Source of the DNA: Qipengyuania mesophila
GTDB taxonomy: Bacteria > Pseudomonadota > Alphaproteobacteria > Sphingomonadales > Sphingomonadaceae
DNA length: 64,000 bases
Direction: 5' to 3'
NCBI RefSeq assembly: GCF_019711655.1
Contig: NZ_JAIGNU010000002.1
Location: 248,001 to 312,000 of the forward strand
Position numbers and translations under genes: made by a program. Position 1 is the stretch's first letter, and the number at the start of each line of letters is the position of its first letter. Under the pieces are notes generated by a model. It was not told the origin of the DNA and did no database searches. It saw nothing but the letters and a program-made list of their open reading frames with translations. Positions 1 through 9,233 of this stretch are shown one piece after another.

Positions 1-1235
1 GCTTCCTGCTCGACAAGGCCATGCGCCAGATGGAACAGACCATCGCCAGCGCGGGGAAGGGCGAACTCTTCGCCGACGACCTGCGCACCAAGCTCAAGGC
101 CAAGGGCATGCCCGAAAGCCATGCCAACCGCGCGCTCACTCTCGAAAGCGGGCCAATCGCCGAAGCGCTGAATAGCCAGCTTGAAGAACTACGCGCGGAG
201 CGCGCGGTGGCGAGCGACGATCCGGGAATTTCGGCGCGGCCGCATGGCGAGCAGTTCTACGACTGGGCGCTGCGGTCGAGCACCACCACGCAGCTCTCGC
301 CCGACGAGGTCCACCGGCAGGGGCTCGAGGAACTCGAGGCGCTGCACGCACGGATGGATCCGATCCTGCGCGATATCGGCTACACCACCGGCTCGGTAGG
401 CGAACGCATGCAAGCGCTCGCAGCGGACCCGCGCTACCAGTTTCCCGAAGGCGATGTAGGCCGGGCCGAGATCATGGATTTCATCCACGAGCGGATCGAC
501 TGGATCAGGGCGCAGATGCCGCGCGCCTTCCACACGCTGGTCGACCCCAATCTAGAAGTGGTCCGCATCCCGCCGGCCGAGGAAGTCGGTGCCCCGGGCG
601 CCTATGGCGGCGCGGGCAGCAAGGACGGGACGATCCCCGGCCGCTTCTGGATCAACCTCCGCACGACCGACCTGCATCGGAAGTACGACCTTGCCGACCT
701 GACCTTCCACGAGACCATCCCCGGCCATGTATGGGAGGGCGAATTCTCCAACCGCCTTCCGCTGATCCGCTCGATCCTTGCCTTCAACCCCTTCAGCGAA
801 GGCTGGGCGCTGTACGGCGAACAGCTTGGCGACGAACTCGGCGCCTATGACGATTTCGCGGTCGGACGCCTCGGCTATCTCCAGAGCCTCGCCTTCCGCG
901 CCTGCCGCATGGTCGTCGACACGGGCCTCCACGCCAAGGGCTGGAGCCGCGCGCAGGCGGTCGATTTCTTCGTCACCCGCAACGGCAACAAGCCGACCGA
1001 GGTCGACAGCGAGGTCGATCGCTATTGCAGCTGGCCGGGCCAGGCGACCGGCTACAAGCTCGGCCACAGCCGCATCGTCGGCCAGCGCGAGCGTGCGCAG
1101 CGAGAACTGGGCCCGGCCTATGATTTCAAGGGCTTCAACGACGCGGTCGTGCTCGGCGGCAATGTCCCGATGGACGTGCTGGAAAAGACCATCACGCGCC
1201 ATATCGAGCATGCGAAGATGACGCATTCGTCATAG
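1..1235 (+). CDS. DUF885 family protein (5' end cut by window)
   Basis: The reading frame is open to the left edge (codons start at base 3), so the true N-terminus lies outside and about 410 residues are visible. The sequence holds the DUF885 hallmark HETIPGH around residue 235 and a downstream FSEGWALYGEQL segment, which together look like a gluzincin-type metal site (HExxxGH plus a distal Glu). The family is usually secreted and about 580-620 residues long, so roughly a third is missing, including any signal peptide. A hydrolase or peptidase role is inferred from the motif; the substrate is unknown. It ends 55 bases before the next gene on the same strand. Confidence 0.85.
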   Translation, partial: FLLDKAMRQMEQTIASAGKGELFADDLRTKLKAKGMPESHANRALTLESGPIAEALNSQLEELRAERAVASDDPGISARPHGEQFYDWALRSSTTTQLSPDEVHRQGLEELEALHARMDPILRDIGYTTGSVGERMQALAADPRYQFPEGDVGRAEIMDFIHERIDWIRAQMPRAFHTLVDPNLEVVRIPPAEEVGAPGAYGGAGSKDGTIPGRFWINLRTTDLHRKYDLADLTFHETIPGHVWEGEFSNRLPLIRSILAFNPFSEGWALYGEQLGDELGAYDDFAVGRLGYLQSLAFRACRMVVDTGLHAKGWSRAQAVDFFVTRNGNKPTEVDSEVDRYCSWPGQATGYKLGHSRIVGQRERAQRELGPAYDFKGFNDAVVLGGNVPMDVLEKTITRHIEHAKMTHSS

Positions 1236-1290
1236 ATTTTTCGCGTTCCCCGGCTAGTCTCTACGTCGATACACAGACGGGGGTCGCACC

Positions 1291-2856
1291 ATGCTGAGGA
1301 TTTTCGCTGCGGTTGCAGCACTTTCGCTCGCTGTACCGGCGCAGGCGGAATGGCACCGCGCCGACAGCCAACACTTCGTCATCTATGCCGACGATAGCGC
1401 AAAGGATGTCGCGCGCTTCTCCGAAATGCTCGAACGCTATCACGCAGCCATGGCCTTCGTGACCCAGCGCGAGGTCGAAACGCCCAGCCCTTCGAACCGG
1501 TTGACGATCTATGCGGTCGGAAGCGCGCGCAAGATGCTGAAGCTCGCCGGGTCGCGAAACGTCGCCGGGTTCTACTTCGCGCGCGCCGGCGGTTCGGTGG
1601 CCTTCGTGCCCGATGTCAGGGCCTCCAGCGGCCAACTCGACTTCTCGATGATCACGCTGCTGCACGAATATGCCCATCACTTCCTGATCGGCAGTTCGCG
1701 CTTCGCCATGCCCCGCTGGATGGATGAAGGCGGGGCCGAATTCTTCGCCCCCGCGCGCTTTCCCAGCGATGGCGAGGTGCAGATCGGTCGCCCGGCGCTC
1801 CACCGCACCTACGAGTTGAAAAACGCTCCCGACGTCTCCATCGCCCAATTGTTCGAGCGCGGCGGATTTCGGCTCGGCGACGGCATTCCAGAAGACAATT
1901 TCTACGGGCGCAGCTGGGCGCTCTACCACTATCTGACCTTCGAGCCGGCACGCAAAGGCCAGCTGCTCGACTACGCGCGCCGGATCGCGGCTGGCGAAGC
2001 ATCGGGCGTGGCTGCCAAAGGCGCTTTTGGCGATCTCGTCGCCCTCGACCACGAGCTCGACCGATATGTCAAGCAACGCAGGCTCAAGGGCTTCGTCCTG
2101 CCACCCGAGCTCATACCGATCCGCCCGATCACGGTAGTGCAGGTAAGTCCGGGCATGGACGAGATGCTTCCCGTGATCATCCGCTCGAAGCGCGGGGTGG
2201 ACCGGGAAACGGCGCTCGAGATCCTAGAAGACGCGCGCGAGGTCGCGGCGCGTTATCCCGGCGACGCCGGCGTCCTCGCAGCGCTAGCAGAAGCCGAATA
2301 CGACGCAGGCAACGACGATGCCGCCATCGCGGCCGCCGACGCCGCGCTGGCGATCGACGCCACGGTCAAGAATGCGCTGGTACAAAAGGGATTCGCCCTG
2401 TTCCGCAAGGCCGAGGAGGCGGACGACGAAGAGGCCGCCTTCGCCGCCGCGATGCAGCCTTTCTCGGCGCTCAACCAGCTCGAGCAGGACCATCCGCTGC
2501 CACTGATCTACTACTACCGCAGCTTCGTCGAACGCGGCGCCGCACCCAACGAAACCGCGCGCCACGCGCTTGAACGCGCAGCACAGCTGTCGCCCTTCGA
2601 TCGCAGGCTGGCAATGAATGCGGGGTTGATGCAGGCGCGCGAGGGCAAGGTCGCGATTGCCCGCAGCACGCTGGGTCCGGTCGCGGCGAACCCGCATGGC
2701 GGACGCATGGCACGCGAGGCGCAGCGCTACATCGATGAACTGGCCGAAGTCGCCGAAGGGACCGAATGGCGTCCAGGCAGCATGGTCGACCTGACCGACG
2801 TGCTCGCGGCGATCACCCGCAAGTATGACGAGTACGACGAAGACGAGGGCGAATGA
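1291..2856 (+). CDS. Secreted metalloprotease-like protein with TPR repeats
   Basis: 521 residues. The N-terminus is a typical Sec signal peptide (hydrophobic run ending VPAQA, cleavage near residue 19-20). A zinc-peptidase motif HEYAHH sits near residue 125, followed by WMDEGGAEFF near 142, which supplies the third metal-ligand Glu as in the MA clan (DUF1570-like) peptidases. The C-terminal half (about 300-480) is Ala-rich helical repeat sequence compatible with TPRs. Activity is inferred from the motifs only; the substrate is unknown. The gene converges on pckA across a gap that carries two strong hairpins. Confidence 0.75.
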   Translation: MLRIFAAVAALSLAVPAQAEWHRADSQHFVIYADDSAKDVARFSEMLERYHAAMAFVTQREVETPSPSNRLTIYAVGSARKMLKLAGSRNVAGFYFARAGGSVAFVPDVRASSGQLDFSMITLLHEYAHHFLIGSSRFAMPRWMDEGGAEFFAPARFPSDGEVQIGRPALHRTYELKNAPDVSIAQLFERGGFRLGDGIPEDNFYGRSWALYHYLTFEPARKGQLLDYARRIAAGEASGVAAKGAFGDLVALDHELDRYVKQRRLKGFVLPPELIPIRPITVVQVSPGMDEMLPVIIRSKRGVDRETALEILEDAREVAARYPGDAGVLAALAEAEYDAGNDDAAIAAADAALAIDATVKNALVQKGFALFRKAEEADDEEAAFAAAMQPFSALNQLEQDHPLPLIYYYRSFVERGAAPNETARHALERAAQLSPFDRRLAMNAGLMQAREGKVAIARSTLGPVAANPHGGRMAREAQRYIDELAEVAEGTEWRPGSMVDLTDVLAAITRKYDEYDEDEGE

Positions 2857-2895
2857 CCGCGCTTGGGCGCCCGATCGTCATGGCCTGAAATTTTC

Positions 2896-2930
2896 GGCCC
2901 CCGGTCCGCGATCGCTCGCGGCCGGGGGCC
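2896..2930. terminator. Hairpin between convergent genes (likely bidirectional terminator)
   Basis: Arms GGCCCCCGG (2896-2904) and CCGGGGGCC (2922-2930) pair perfectly, with a further inner stem CCGCGA/TCGCGG around a 4-base loop. It lies between the ends of two converging genes. No clear T-run follows on either strand, so termination is inferred from position and stem strength. Confidence 0.55.
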
Positions 2931-2946
2931 TCCTCTCCAACTCGAG

Positions 2947-2963
2947 GGCTCCCTTGGGGAGCC
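2947..2963. terminator. Second short hairpin downstream of pckA
   Basis: GGCTCCC and GGGAGCC pair over a 3-base loop only 8 bases beyond the pckA stop. It probably works with the larger hairpin at 2896-2930 to end or protect the pckA transcript. There is no T-run. Confidence 0.4.
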
Positions 2964-2970
2964 GATCTCG

Positions 2971-4569
2971 TCAGGCGGCGACGGCCGTGTTCGGCGCCGC
3001 ATCGCGCACGCCCTGGTCGACATGCGCTGCAAAGGGTTCGAAATTGTCGACGAAGAGCTGCACCAGCTTGCTCGCGGTGCGGTCGTATTCGTCCTTGTCT
3101 GCCCAGGTCGAACGCGGGTCGAGAATGCCGCTGTCGACGCCATCGACGCTGACGGGCACTTCGAAGCCGAAGTTCGGGTCCTTGCGGAATTCCGCATCGT
3201 TGAGCGATCCGTCGAGCGCGGCGTTGAGCAGCGCGCGGGTCGCCTTGATCGGCATGCGGTTGCCGGTCCCGTACTTGCCCCCGGTCCAGCCGGTGTTGAC
3301 CAGCCAGCAGGCCACTTCGCCCTTGGCGATGCGCTCTTTCAGGAGGTTGCCGTAGACGCTCGGGTGGCGCGGCATGAAGGGCGCGCCGAAGCAGGTGCTG
3401 AAGGTGGCCTCGGGCTCGGTCACGCCGATTTCGGTACCCGCGACCTTGGCGGTGTAGCCCGAAAGGAAGTGGTACATCGCGTGGTCGGGCGTGAGCCGCG
3501 CGATCGGTGGCAGAACGCCGAAGGCATCGGCGGTCAGCATGATCACGTTCGACGGCGGCGGGCCCATGTTCTCGGCGCTCGTGTTGGGAATCGAAGACAG
3601 CGGATAGGCGCCGCGCGTGTTCTCGGCGAGGCTGTTGTCGTCGAGATCGATCTCGCCCGCGTCGTTCATCACGACGTTTTCGAGCACGGTGCCTTCCATC
3701 TTGGTGGTGGCGTAGATCTCCGGCTCGGCCTCGGGGTTGAGGCGGATCATCTTGGCGTAGCAGCCGCCTTCGAAATTGAAGACCGCCGTGTCCGACCAGC
3801 CGTGCTCGTCGTCACCGATCAGCGTGCGGCTGGCATCGGCCGACAGCGTCGTCTTGCCGGTGCCCGAGAGGCCGAAGAAGACCGCGCTCTTGCCGTCGGG
3901 GCCGATATTGGCCGAGCAGTGCATCGGCATGACGCCCTTGGTCGGCAGCAGGTAGTTGAGGATGCCGAAGACGCTCTTCTTCATTTCGCCGGCGTATTTG
4001 GTGCCGCCGATCAGGATCAGCTTTTCCGACAGATTGACCGCGATCACGGTCTCGCTGCGCGTGCCGTGGCGTTCGGGGTCGGCCTGGAAGGTCGGAAGGT
4101 CGATGATCGTGTATTCGGGCGTGAAGCCCTCGAGCTCGGCCTCGGTCGGGCGGACCAGAAGCGTACGGATGAACTGGTTGTGCCAGGCGAGTTCGTTGAT
4201 GACGCGCACGTTCACGCGATATTCGGGCTGCGAACCCCCGAACAGGTCGGCGACGTAGAGGTCGCTCTTGTCGGCCACCGCCTTGAGGAAATCTTCCTTG
4301 AGCGCGGCGAAATGCGCGCTCGTCATCGAGGCGTTGTTGTCCCACCACACGGTGTTCTCGGTCTCGGCGTCGCGGACGATGAACTTGTCCTTCGCGCTGC
4401 GTCCCGTGTGCTTGCCGGTCTCGACCACCAGCGGACCGTCCTTGGCGCGGCGACCTTCGCCATTGGCGAGCGCAGCGGCGGTCAGCTCTTCCGAGGTGAG
4501 GTTGGGGTGGATCGTGGCGGCAGTCTCGATGCCCTGGGCGGCAAGCGAGTGGGAAAGCGGAAAGGTCAC
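2971..4569 (-). CDS. pckA: Phosphoenolpyruvate carboxykinase (ATP)
   Basis: 532 residues, the usual length. It converts oxaloacetate and ATP to PEP, CO2 and ADP, the entry step of gluconeogenesis, in the cytosol. The P-loop GLSGTGKTT lies near residue 233, followed by the kinase-2 segment DDEHGWSD; the substrate-binding segment [12 protein letters not shown] is near residue 52. The start chosen is GTG at 4569, preceded by GGAGAA at a good distance; a longer open frame upstream has no homology and runs into the divergent chvI promoter region. It is divergent from chvI-chvG. In Agrobacterium the ChvG/ChvI pair is reported to activate pckA, so local control by its neighbour is plausible but not shown here. 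Confidence 0.97.
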   Translation of the reverse strand: MTFPLSHSLAAQGIETAATIHPNLTSEELTAAALANGEGRRAKDGPLVVETGKHTGRSAKDKFIVRDAETENTVWWDNNASMTSAHFAALKEDFLKAVADKSDLYVADLFGGSQPEYRVNVRVINELAWHNQFIRTLLVRPTEAELEGFTPEYTIIDLPTFQADPERHGTRSETVIAVNLSEKLILIGGTKYAGEMKKSVFGILNYLLPTKGVMPMHCSANIGPDGKSAVFFGLSGTGKTTLSADASRTLIGDDEHGWSDTAVFNFEGGCYAKMIRLNPEAEPEIYATTKMEGTVLENVVMNDAGEIDLDDNSLAENTRGAYPLSSIPNTSAENMGPPPSNVIMLTADAFGVLPPIARLTPDHAMYHFLSGYTAKVAGTEIGVTEPEATFSTCFGAPFMPRHPSVYGNLLKERIAKGEVACWLVNTGWTGGKYGTGNRMPIKATRALLNAALDGSLNDAEFRKDPNFGFEVPVSVDGVDSGILDPRSTWADKDEYDRTASKLVQLFVDNFEPFAAHVDQGVRDAAPNTAVAA

Positions 4570-4745
4570 TGAATTCTCCAGCGCATGGTGCGGGTTCGTC
4601 CGGGAATCGCCTGCGCATACGAATGCGCGGCTCTCGCTATCGCCAATAGTCCCGCCGCGCCGCTCCGTCAAACGGCTGCGCGACAACTTGTCTTGAGGAG
4701 GGACATGGCCTGCGTTGTTTTGCCTGATTATTGCGGCTAACCAGC

Positions 4746-5522
4746 ATGACGATGGACAGCACAAGCCCAGAGCCCGCACAGGGGCCCGCAAAGGGAATCG
4801 AGGAAAACCGCACGGTCATCGCGCTGGTCGACGACGATCGCAACATCCTCACCACGGTCTCGATCGCGCTGCAGGCCGAGGGCTTCGCCACGCGCGTCTA
4901 TTCGGACGGCGAAGCGGCGCTGAGCGCGCTGCTCTCCAACCCTCCCGACCTCGCCATCTTCGACATCAAGATGCCCAAGATGGACGGGATGGAACTGCTC
5001 CGCCGCCTGCGCGAGAAATCGCCGCTGCCGGTCATCTTCCTGACCAGCAAGGACGACGAGACCGACGAGGAAGCCGGTTTCGAGATGGGCGCCGACGACT
5101 ATATCGCCAAGCCCTTCAGCCTGCGGCTGCTGCTCGCCCGCATCCGCGCGATCCTGCGGCGCAGCGGGGACGATCACCACCCCTTGCTGCTGTCCGAGCA
5201 GTTCGACGACACGCCGGGCGAAGTGCTCGAGCGCGGACGGCTCTACATGGATCCGGCGCGGCACCATGCCACCTGGGACGGGCAGGCGGTCTCGCTCACC
5301 GTGACCGAGTTCCTCCTGCTCGAGGCGCTCGCCGCGCGGCCCGGAGTGATCAAGAGCCGCAACCAGCTGATGGATGCCGCCTACCCCGACGACGTCTTCG
5401 TCGACGACCGCACGGTCGACAGCCACATCAAGCGCATGCGGCGCAAGTTCCGCAGCGTCGATTCCACCTTCTCGGCCATCGAGACGCTGTACGGCGCCGG
5501 CTACAGCTTCAACGAAGGCTGA
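4746..5522 (+). CDS. chvI: ChvI-type response regulator (OmpR/PhoB class)
   Basis: 258 residues. N-terminal receiver domain with acidic pair in LVDDD (29-31), phosphoacceptor Asp73 in FDIKMP and Lys122 in AKPF; C-terminal OmpR-type winged helix (about 150-255). Family knowledge: ChvI (also ExoR/S-linked ChvI, BvrR) controls envelope, acid-stress and central-carbon genes in alphaproteobacteria. ATG 4746 is preferred over an upstream TTG (4731) or ATG 4752 two codons later. It is followed after 17 bases by its kinase gene. The intergenic space to pckA (about 175 bases) must hold both promoters. Confidence 0.93.
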   Translation: MTMDSTSPEPAQGPAKGIEENRTVIALVDDDRNILTTVSIALQAEGFATRVYSDGEAALSALLSNPPDLAIFDIKMPKMDGMELLRRLREKSPLPVIFLTSKDDETDEEAGFEMGADDYIAKPFSLRLLLARIRAILRRSGDDHHPLLLSEQFDDTPGEVLERGRLYMDPARHHATWDGQAVSLTVTEFLLLEALAARPGVIKSRNQLMDAAYPDDVFVDDRTVDSHIKRMRRKFRSVDSTFSAIETLYGAGYSFNEG

Positions 5523-5539
5523 GGCGGGGCAGCCGCGCC

Positions 5540-7105
5540 ATGTCCGAAATCGGCAGCGTCCTCAAAGGCGATCCGCGGCTCGACAAGCTGCGCTGGTCGC
5601 GGCGGCTCTCGCTCACCAGCCGTATCCTGTTCGTCAACGTCCTGCCGCTGGTCCTGCTCGGCGGCGGGGTGATCTATGTCGACGCCTATCGCAAGCAGCT
5701 GCTCGACGAGCGCTTCAAGCTGGCGTTGGTCGAGGCGCAGATCACCGCCGAGGCGCTTGCCGGGGCGACGCCGCAGCGGCAGGAGGCGCTGCTGATCCAG
5801 ATCGGCAAGGAACAGCGCCTGCGGCTGCGAGTCTACGGACCCGACGGCAAGCTCGAATCCGACAGTTTCCAGCTTGCCCCGCCGAGCTTCACCCTGCCCG
5901 ACGCGAGCGAGATCGACCGCGATGCCTTCGCGCTGCGGCTCGATCGCTGGTTCGACCGCATCGTCGGCGCGCCCGCCCTGCCCGACTATGTCGAGCCCGA
6001 AAGCGACGATGTCGAGGACTGGCCCGAGCTGACAAGGGCGCGCGAGGACAGCCTCACCCAGATCGTGCTGCGCGACGCGCCCGACGGCACGCATGTGATC
6101 AACGCCGCGGCCCCGGTCGGGCTCGACGGCGACACGCTGCTGCTCACACGCAACCCGATCGACATCACCGAACGCGTGCGCGAGGCGCGCTCGACCGTCG
6201 CGCTGATCGTGCTGCTGGCGCTGGCGATCTCGACCTTCCTGTCGCTGTTCCTCGCGCAGACCATCGTGCGCCCCCTGCGCGAGCTGGTCCAGGCAGCGGT
6301 GCGCGTGCGGCAGGGGCGCGACCGCCAGGTCGAAGTGCCGCGCCTGCCCCAGAGGCGCGACGAGATCGGCATGCTCGCGCGCTCGATCTCGGACATGACC
6401 GCGGCGCTGCGCCAGAGGATCGACGCGGTCGAGCATTTCGCCGCCGACGTCGCGCACGAGATCAAGAACCCGCTGGCATCTTTGCGCAGCGCGACCGAAT
6501 CGCTCGCCAAGGTCGAGGACCCGGACCTGCGCGCGCAATTGCTCGACATCGCCACGCACGACGTCCGGCGGATCGACCGGCTGGTGACCGAGATTTCCGA
6601 CGCCAGCCGGATCGATGCCGAAATGTCGCGCACCGACTTCGAGCCGGTCGATCTCGCGCACCTGCTCTGTACCATCGCCGAAAGCCGCGCGGCGCGCGAC
6701 GAGAACGAGGGCCGCCGACTCGAGATTTCGGGCGCCGACCATCCGGCCTGGGTCATGGGCGTGCCCGTGCGGCTCGAGCGCGTGATCCAGAACCTGCTCG
6801 ACAACGCGGTCTCCTTCTCGCCCGCCGACGGGCGGATCTGGGCCGATATCGTGCGGCGCGACGACTGGATCACGCTGTCGATCTGCGACGAAGGCCCCGG
6901 AATCCCCGAGGAAAAGCGCGAGAAGGTGTTCCAGCGGTTCCATTCGGACCGCCCGGCGGACGAGGATTTCGGCAACCACTCGGGCCTCGGCCTCGCCATC
7001 GCGCGGACCATCGCCGAGGCCCATGAGGGAACGCTCATCGCGACCTCGCGCGCCAATGACGAGGACGGCGCCTGCCTCGAGCTCGGCCTCCCGGCCAAGC
7101 GATGA
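5540..7105 (+). CDS. chvG: ChvG-type sensor histidine kinase
   Basis: 521 residues. Two membrane segments (about 28-48 and 216-237) bracket a periplasmic sensor domain of about 165 residues. Then follow a HAMP region, a HisKA domain with His306 in AHEIKNPLA, and an HATPase domain with DNAVSFS, DEGPGIP and GLGLAIA boxes. It phosphorylates ChvI in response to envelope or acid signals. The stop overlaps the start of hprK by four bases, so kinase, HPr kinase and RapZ are probably cotranscribed. Confidence 0.93.
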   Translation: MSEIGSVLKGDPRLDKLRWSRRLSLTSRILFVNVLPLVLLGGGVIYVDAYRKQLLDERFKLALVEAQITAEALAGATPQRQEALLIQIGKEQRLRLRVYGPDGKLESDSFQLAPPSFTLPDASEIDRDAFALRLDRWFDRIVGAPALPDYVEPESDDVEDWPELTRAREDSLTQIVLRDAPDGTHVINAAAPVGLDGDTLLLTRNPIDITERVREARSTVALIVLLALAISTFLSLFLAQTIVRPLRELVQAAVRVRQGRDRQVEVPRLPQRRDEIGMLARSISDMTAALRQRIDAVEHFAADVAHEIKNPLASLRSATESLAKVEDPDLRAQLLDIATHDVRRIDRLVTEISDASRIDAEMSRTDFEPVDLAHLLCTIAESRAARDENEGRRLEISGADHPAWVMGVPVRLERVIQNLLDNAVSFSPADGRIWADIVRRDDWITLSICDEGPGIPEEKREKVFQRFHSDRPADEDFGNHSGLGLAIARTIAEAHEGTLIATSRANDEDGACLELGLPAKR

Positions 7106-7548
7106 GCGACCGCGTCCTCGCCAATGTCACCGGCGTGGCGCTGGGCGGTCGGGTGCTGCTGATCGAGGGGCCGCCGGGTGCGGGAAAATCCTCGCTCGCC
7201 CTGGCGCTGATCGATCGCGGCGCGGTGCTCGTGGGCGACGATGCGGTGGCCGTAACTGTGCGCGACGGGCGTCTGGTCGCCACGCCTCCACCCAACACTG
7301 CGGGGCTGATCGAGATCCGCAATGTCGGAATCGTGGAAATGCCGGTTGCGAAGGGCCCGGTGGCGCTGGTCCTCTCGCTCGATCCCGCCGCGCCGCGCTT
7401 CCCGATGGAGGTCGCCACGCGCGAGATCGAGGGTTGCGCAGTGCCCGTGCTGCCCTTCGCCCCGGGCGATGCCATCCAGGCCTTGCGGGCCGAGCAGGCG
7501 CTGGCGGTACACGGTCTCCCCCTCCCCAAGCCCGGCGAAAAGGCATAG
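7102..7548 (+). CDS. hprK: HPr kinase, short C-terminal-domain form
   Basis: 148 residues, against about 310 in Firmicutes: only the catalytic domain is present, the normal alphaproteobacterial form. Walker A is GPPGAGKSS with Lys29, and the following VLVGDDAVAV matches the HprK active-site Asp pair. It phosphorylates the regulatory Ser of HPr, whose gene is 1.4 kb downstream. Because it overlaps chvG by four bases, PTS state and ChvG/ChvI signalling are probably coordinated; such links are known in Brucella and related bacteria. Confidence 0.9.
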   Translation: MSDRVLANVTGVALGGRVLLIEGPPGAGKSSLALALIDRGAVLVGDDAVAVTVRDGRLVATPPPNTAGLIEIRNVGIVEMPVAKGPVALVLSLDPAAPRFPMEVATREIEGCAVPVLPFAPGDAIQALRAEQALAVHGLPLPKPGEKA

Positions 7549-7559
7549 GCAGCCCGCCG

Positions 7560-8456
7560 ATGGCCGACGATTCGCCCCCCTCGCAACGCATCCTGCTGGT
7601 CACCGGCCTGTCAGGTGCGGGAAAATCGACCGCATTGCAGGTGATCGAGGATCTCGGCTGGGAGACGATAGACAATTTCCCCATCCGCCTGCTCGGCGGG
7701 CTCGTCGCGAGCGGCGATGCCAATACGCGGCTGGCGATCGGCTTCGATTCGCGCACCCGCGGCTTCGTTCCGGCGGAGATCATCGAACTGTGCCGCCAGT
7801 TCTCCGCGCGCGACGACATCGAGCTGACCACGCTGTTCATCGACTGCACCAGCGCCGAGCTCGAGCGGCGCTACAACGAGACGCGCCGTCCTCATCCCAT
7901 GGCGCGGGGGCGGCCCGCGCTCGAGGGGATCAAGGCCGAACGCGAGCTCCTCGAACCGCTGCGGCGTTGGGCCGACAGCGTCATCGACACTTCCGATTAC
8001 GCGTCCAACCAGCTGCAGCAGGTGGTGCGCGAGCGCTTCGCCGAGGAGACCGCGCGGCCGATGACGGTCACGGTCTCCAGCTTCGGCTTCGCACGCGGCA
8101 TGCCGCCGCTGGCCGACCTCCTGTTCGACATGCGCTTTCTCGACAATCCGCACTGGATCGAGGGCCTGCGCGAGAAGACCGGGCTCGACGAGGCGGTGGC
8201 CGACCATATCGCCGCCGACCCCGCCTTTGCGCCCGCCTTCGAGCGGATCGTCGCGCTGCTGCAGGAGGTCATGCCGCGTTATGCCGCGCAGGGACGCAGC
8301 TATCTCAACATCGCCTTCGGCTGTACCGGAGGGAGACACCGCTCAGTATACAGTGCGGAACGCGCCGCCGAGGTCTTGCGCGAGGCCGGATTTTCGCCCA
8401 CGGTCATCCACCGAAACCTCGGATCGCGTCCCGCCGACCCGCTCGAGCGCCGCTAG
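7560..8456 (+). CDS. rapZ: RapZ (YvcJ-like) RNase adapter / nucleotide-binding protein
   Basis: 298 residues, family length. Walker A GLSGAGKST (Lys22) in the N-terminal P-loop domain; the C-terminal domain carries the signature CTGGRHRSVYSAE near residue 262. In E. coli RapZ senses GlcN6P and guides RNase E to GlmZ; in alphaproteobacteria the target is unclear. It starts 11 bases after hprK. Gene order hprK-rapZ-EIIA-HPr is widespread and suggests a regulatory unit. Confidence 0.92.
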   Translation: MADDSPPSQRILLVTGLSGAGKSTALQVIEDLGWETIDNFPIRLLGGLVASGDANTRLAIGFDSRTRGFVPAEIIELCRQFSARDDIELTTLFIDCTSAELERRYNETRRPHPMARGRPALEGIKAERELLEPLRRWADSVIDTSDYASNQLQQVVRERFAEETARPMTVTVSSFGFARGMPPLADLLFDMRFLDNPHWIEGLREKTGLDEAVADHIAADPAFAPAFERIVALLQEVMPRYAAQGRSYLNIAFGCTGGRHRSVYSAERAAEVLREAGFSPTVIHRNLGSRPADPLERR

Positions 8457-8528
8457 ACCCGGGGGCAAGGAATGGTTAAGCGCCACGCAGGCACACTCTT
8501 CGGGCATCGCAAACGGAACTGAAGCTGC

Positions 8529-8954
8529 ATGATCGGCATGATCCTCGTCACCCACGGCAAACTGGCCGAGCATTTCATCGATGCGATGGAGCATGTCGTC
8601 GGCAAACAGGACGGCGTGGCCACCATCTGCATCGGCCCCAATGACGACATGGAGCGCCGGCGCCAGGACATCGCCGACGCGATCAAGCAGGTCGACACCG
8701 GCCAGGGCGCGATCATCCTCACCGATTTGTTCGGCGGCACCCCCTCCAATCTCGCGATCTCGCTGCTCGATACGGGCCATATCGAGGTGATCGCGGGGAT
8801 CAACCTGCCGATGCTCATCCGCCTCGCCGGCGCGCGCAAGAGCATGAACGTGGTCGATGCGGTCCACGCCGCGCAAACCGCAGGGCGCAACTACATCACC
8901 GTGGCCAGCGAATTTCTCGGCCAGGACCTCGCCAGCGCGCGGAAAGCCTCTTGA
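8529..8954 (+). CDS. PTS EIIA component, mannose/fructose family
   Basis: 141 residues, a single EIIA-Man domain. The phosphorylatable His is His9 in LVTHGKLAE; LTDLFGGTPSN (about 64-74) is the conserved family segment. No EIIB, EIIC or EIID gene is present nearby, so this EIIA is likely a regulator in a phosphorelay and not part of a sugar transporter. Its end overlaps the HPr gene by four bases. Confidence 0.92.
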   Translation: MIGMILVTHGKLAEHFIDAMEHVVGKQDGVATICIGPNDDMERRRQDIADAIKQVDTGQGAIILTDLFGGTPSNLAISLLDTGHIEVIAGINLPMLIRLAGARKSMNVVDAVHAAQTAGRNYITVASEFLGQDLASARKAS

Positions 8955-9229
8955 GCGAACTGCGCAAGAGCATCGAGGTGGTCAACCAGCGCGGCCTGCA
9001 CGCGCGGGCGAGCGCGAAATTCGTCAACGCCGTCGCCGAGCTGCCGAATGGCTGCAGCGTGCGCGTCGCCAAGGGCGACAACGAGGCCGCGGGCGGCTCC
9101 ATCCTCGGACTGATGATGCTCGGCGCGGCCAAGGGCGACACGATCGAGCTGATCGTCGCGGGCGACAACGCCGATGCGGTGATGGCCGAACTGTCCGCCA
9201 TGGTCGAGGATGGCTTCGGGGAGCCGTAA
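8951..9229 (+). CDS. ptsH: Phosphocarrier protein HPr
   Basis: 92 residues. His17 in RGLHARAS is the EI-dependent phosphorylation site; Ser50 in GGSILGLMML is the site for HprK. Both are intact, matching the neighbouring HPr kinase. The start codon is TTG (8951), overlapping the EIIA stop, which implies translational coupling. EI (ptsP or ptsI) is not in the window. Confidence 0.94.
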   Translation: MSELRKSIEVVNQRGLHARASAKFVNAVAELPNGCSVRVAKGDNEAAGGSILGLMMLGAAKGDTIELIVAGDNADAVMAELSAMVEDGFGEP

Positions 9230-9233
9230 ATCC

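Noticed and set aside
2863..4572. Long open frame opposite pckA (569 codons)
   Set aside because: It lies antisense to a certain gene and has the Arg/Asp/Val/His-rich composition of antisense frames in GC-rich DNA, with no ribosome site or recognisable motif.
4637..4891. Small minus-strand frame over the chvI start
   Set aside because: It runs through the pckA-chvI promoter region and chvI itself and has no coding character.
8468..8480. CtrA half-site (TTAACCAT on the minus strand) upstream of EIIA
   Set aside because: Only one half of the TTAA-N7-TTAA motif is present; a single 8-mer is expected by chance.
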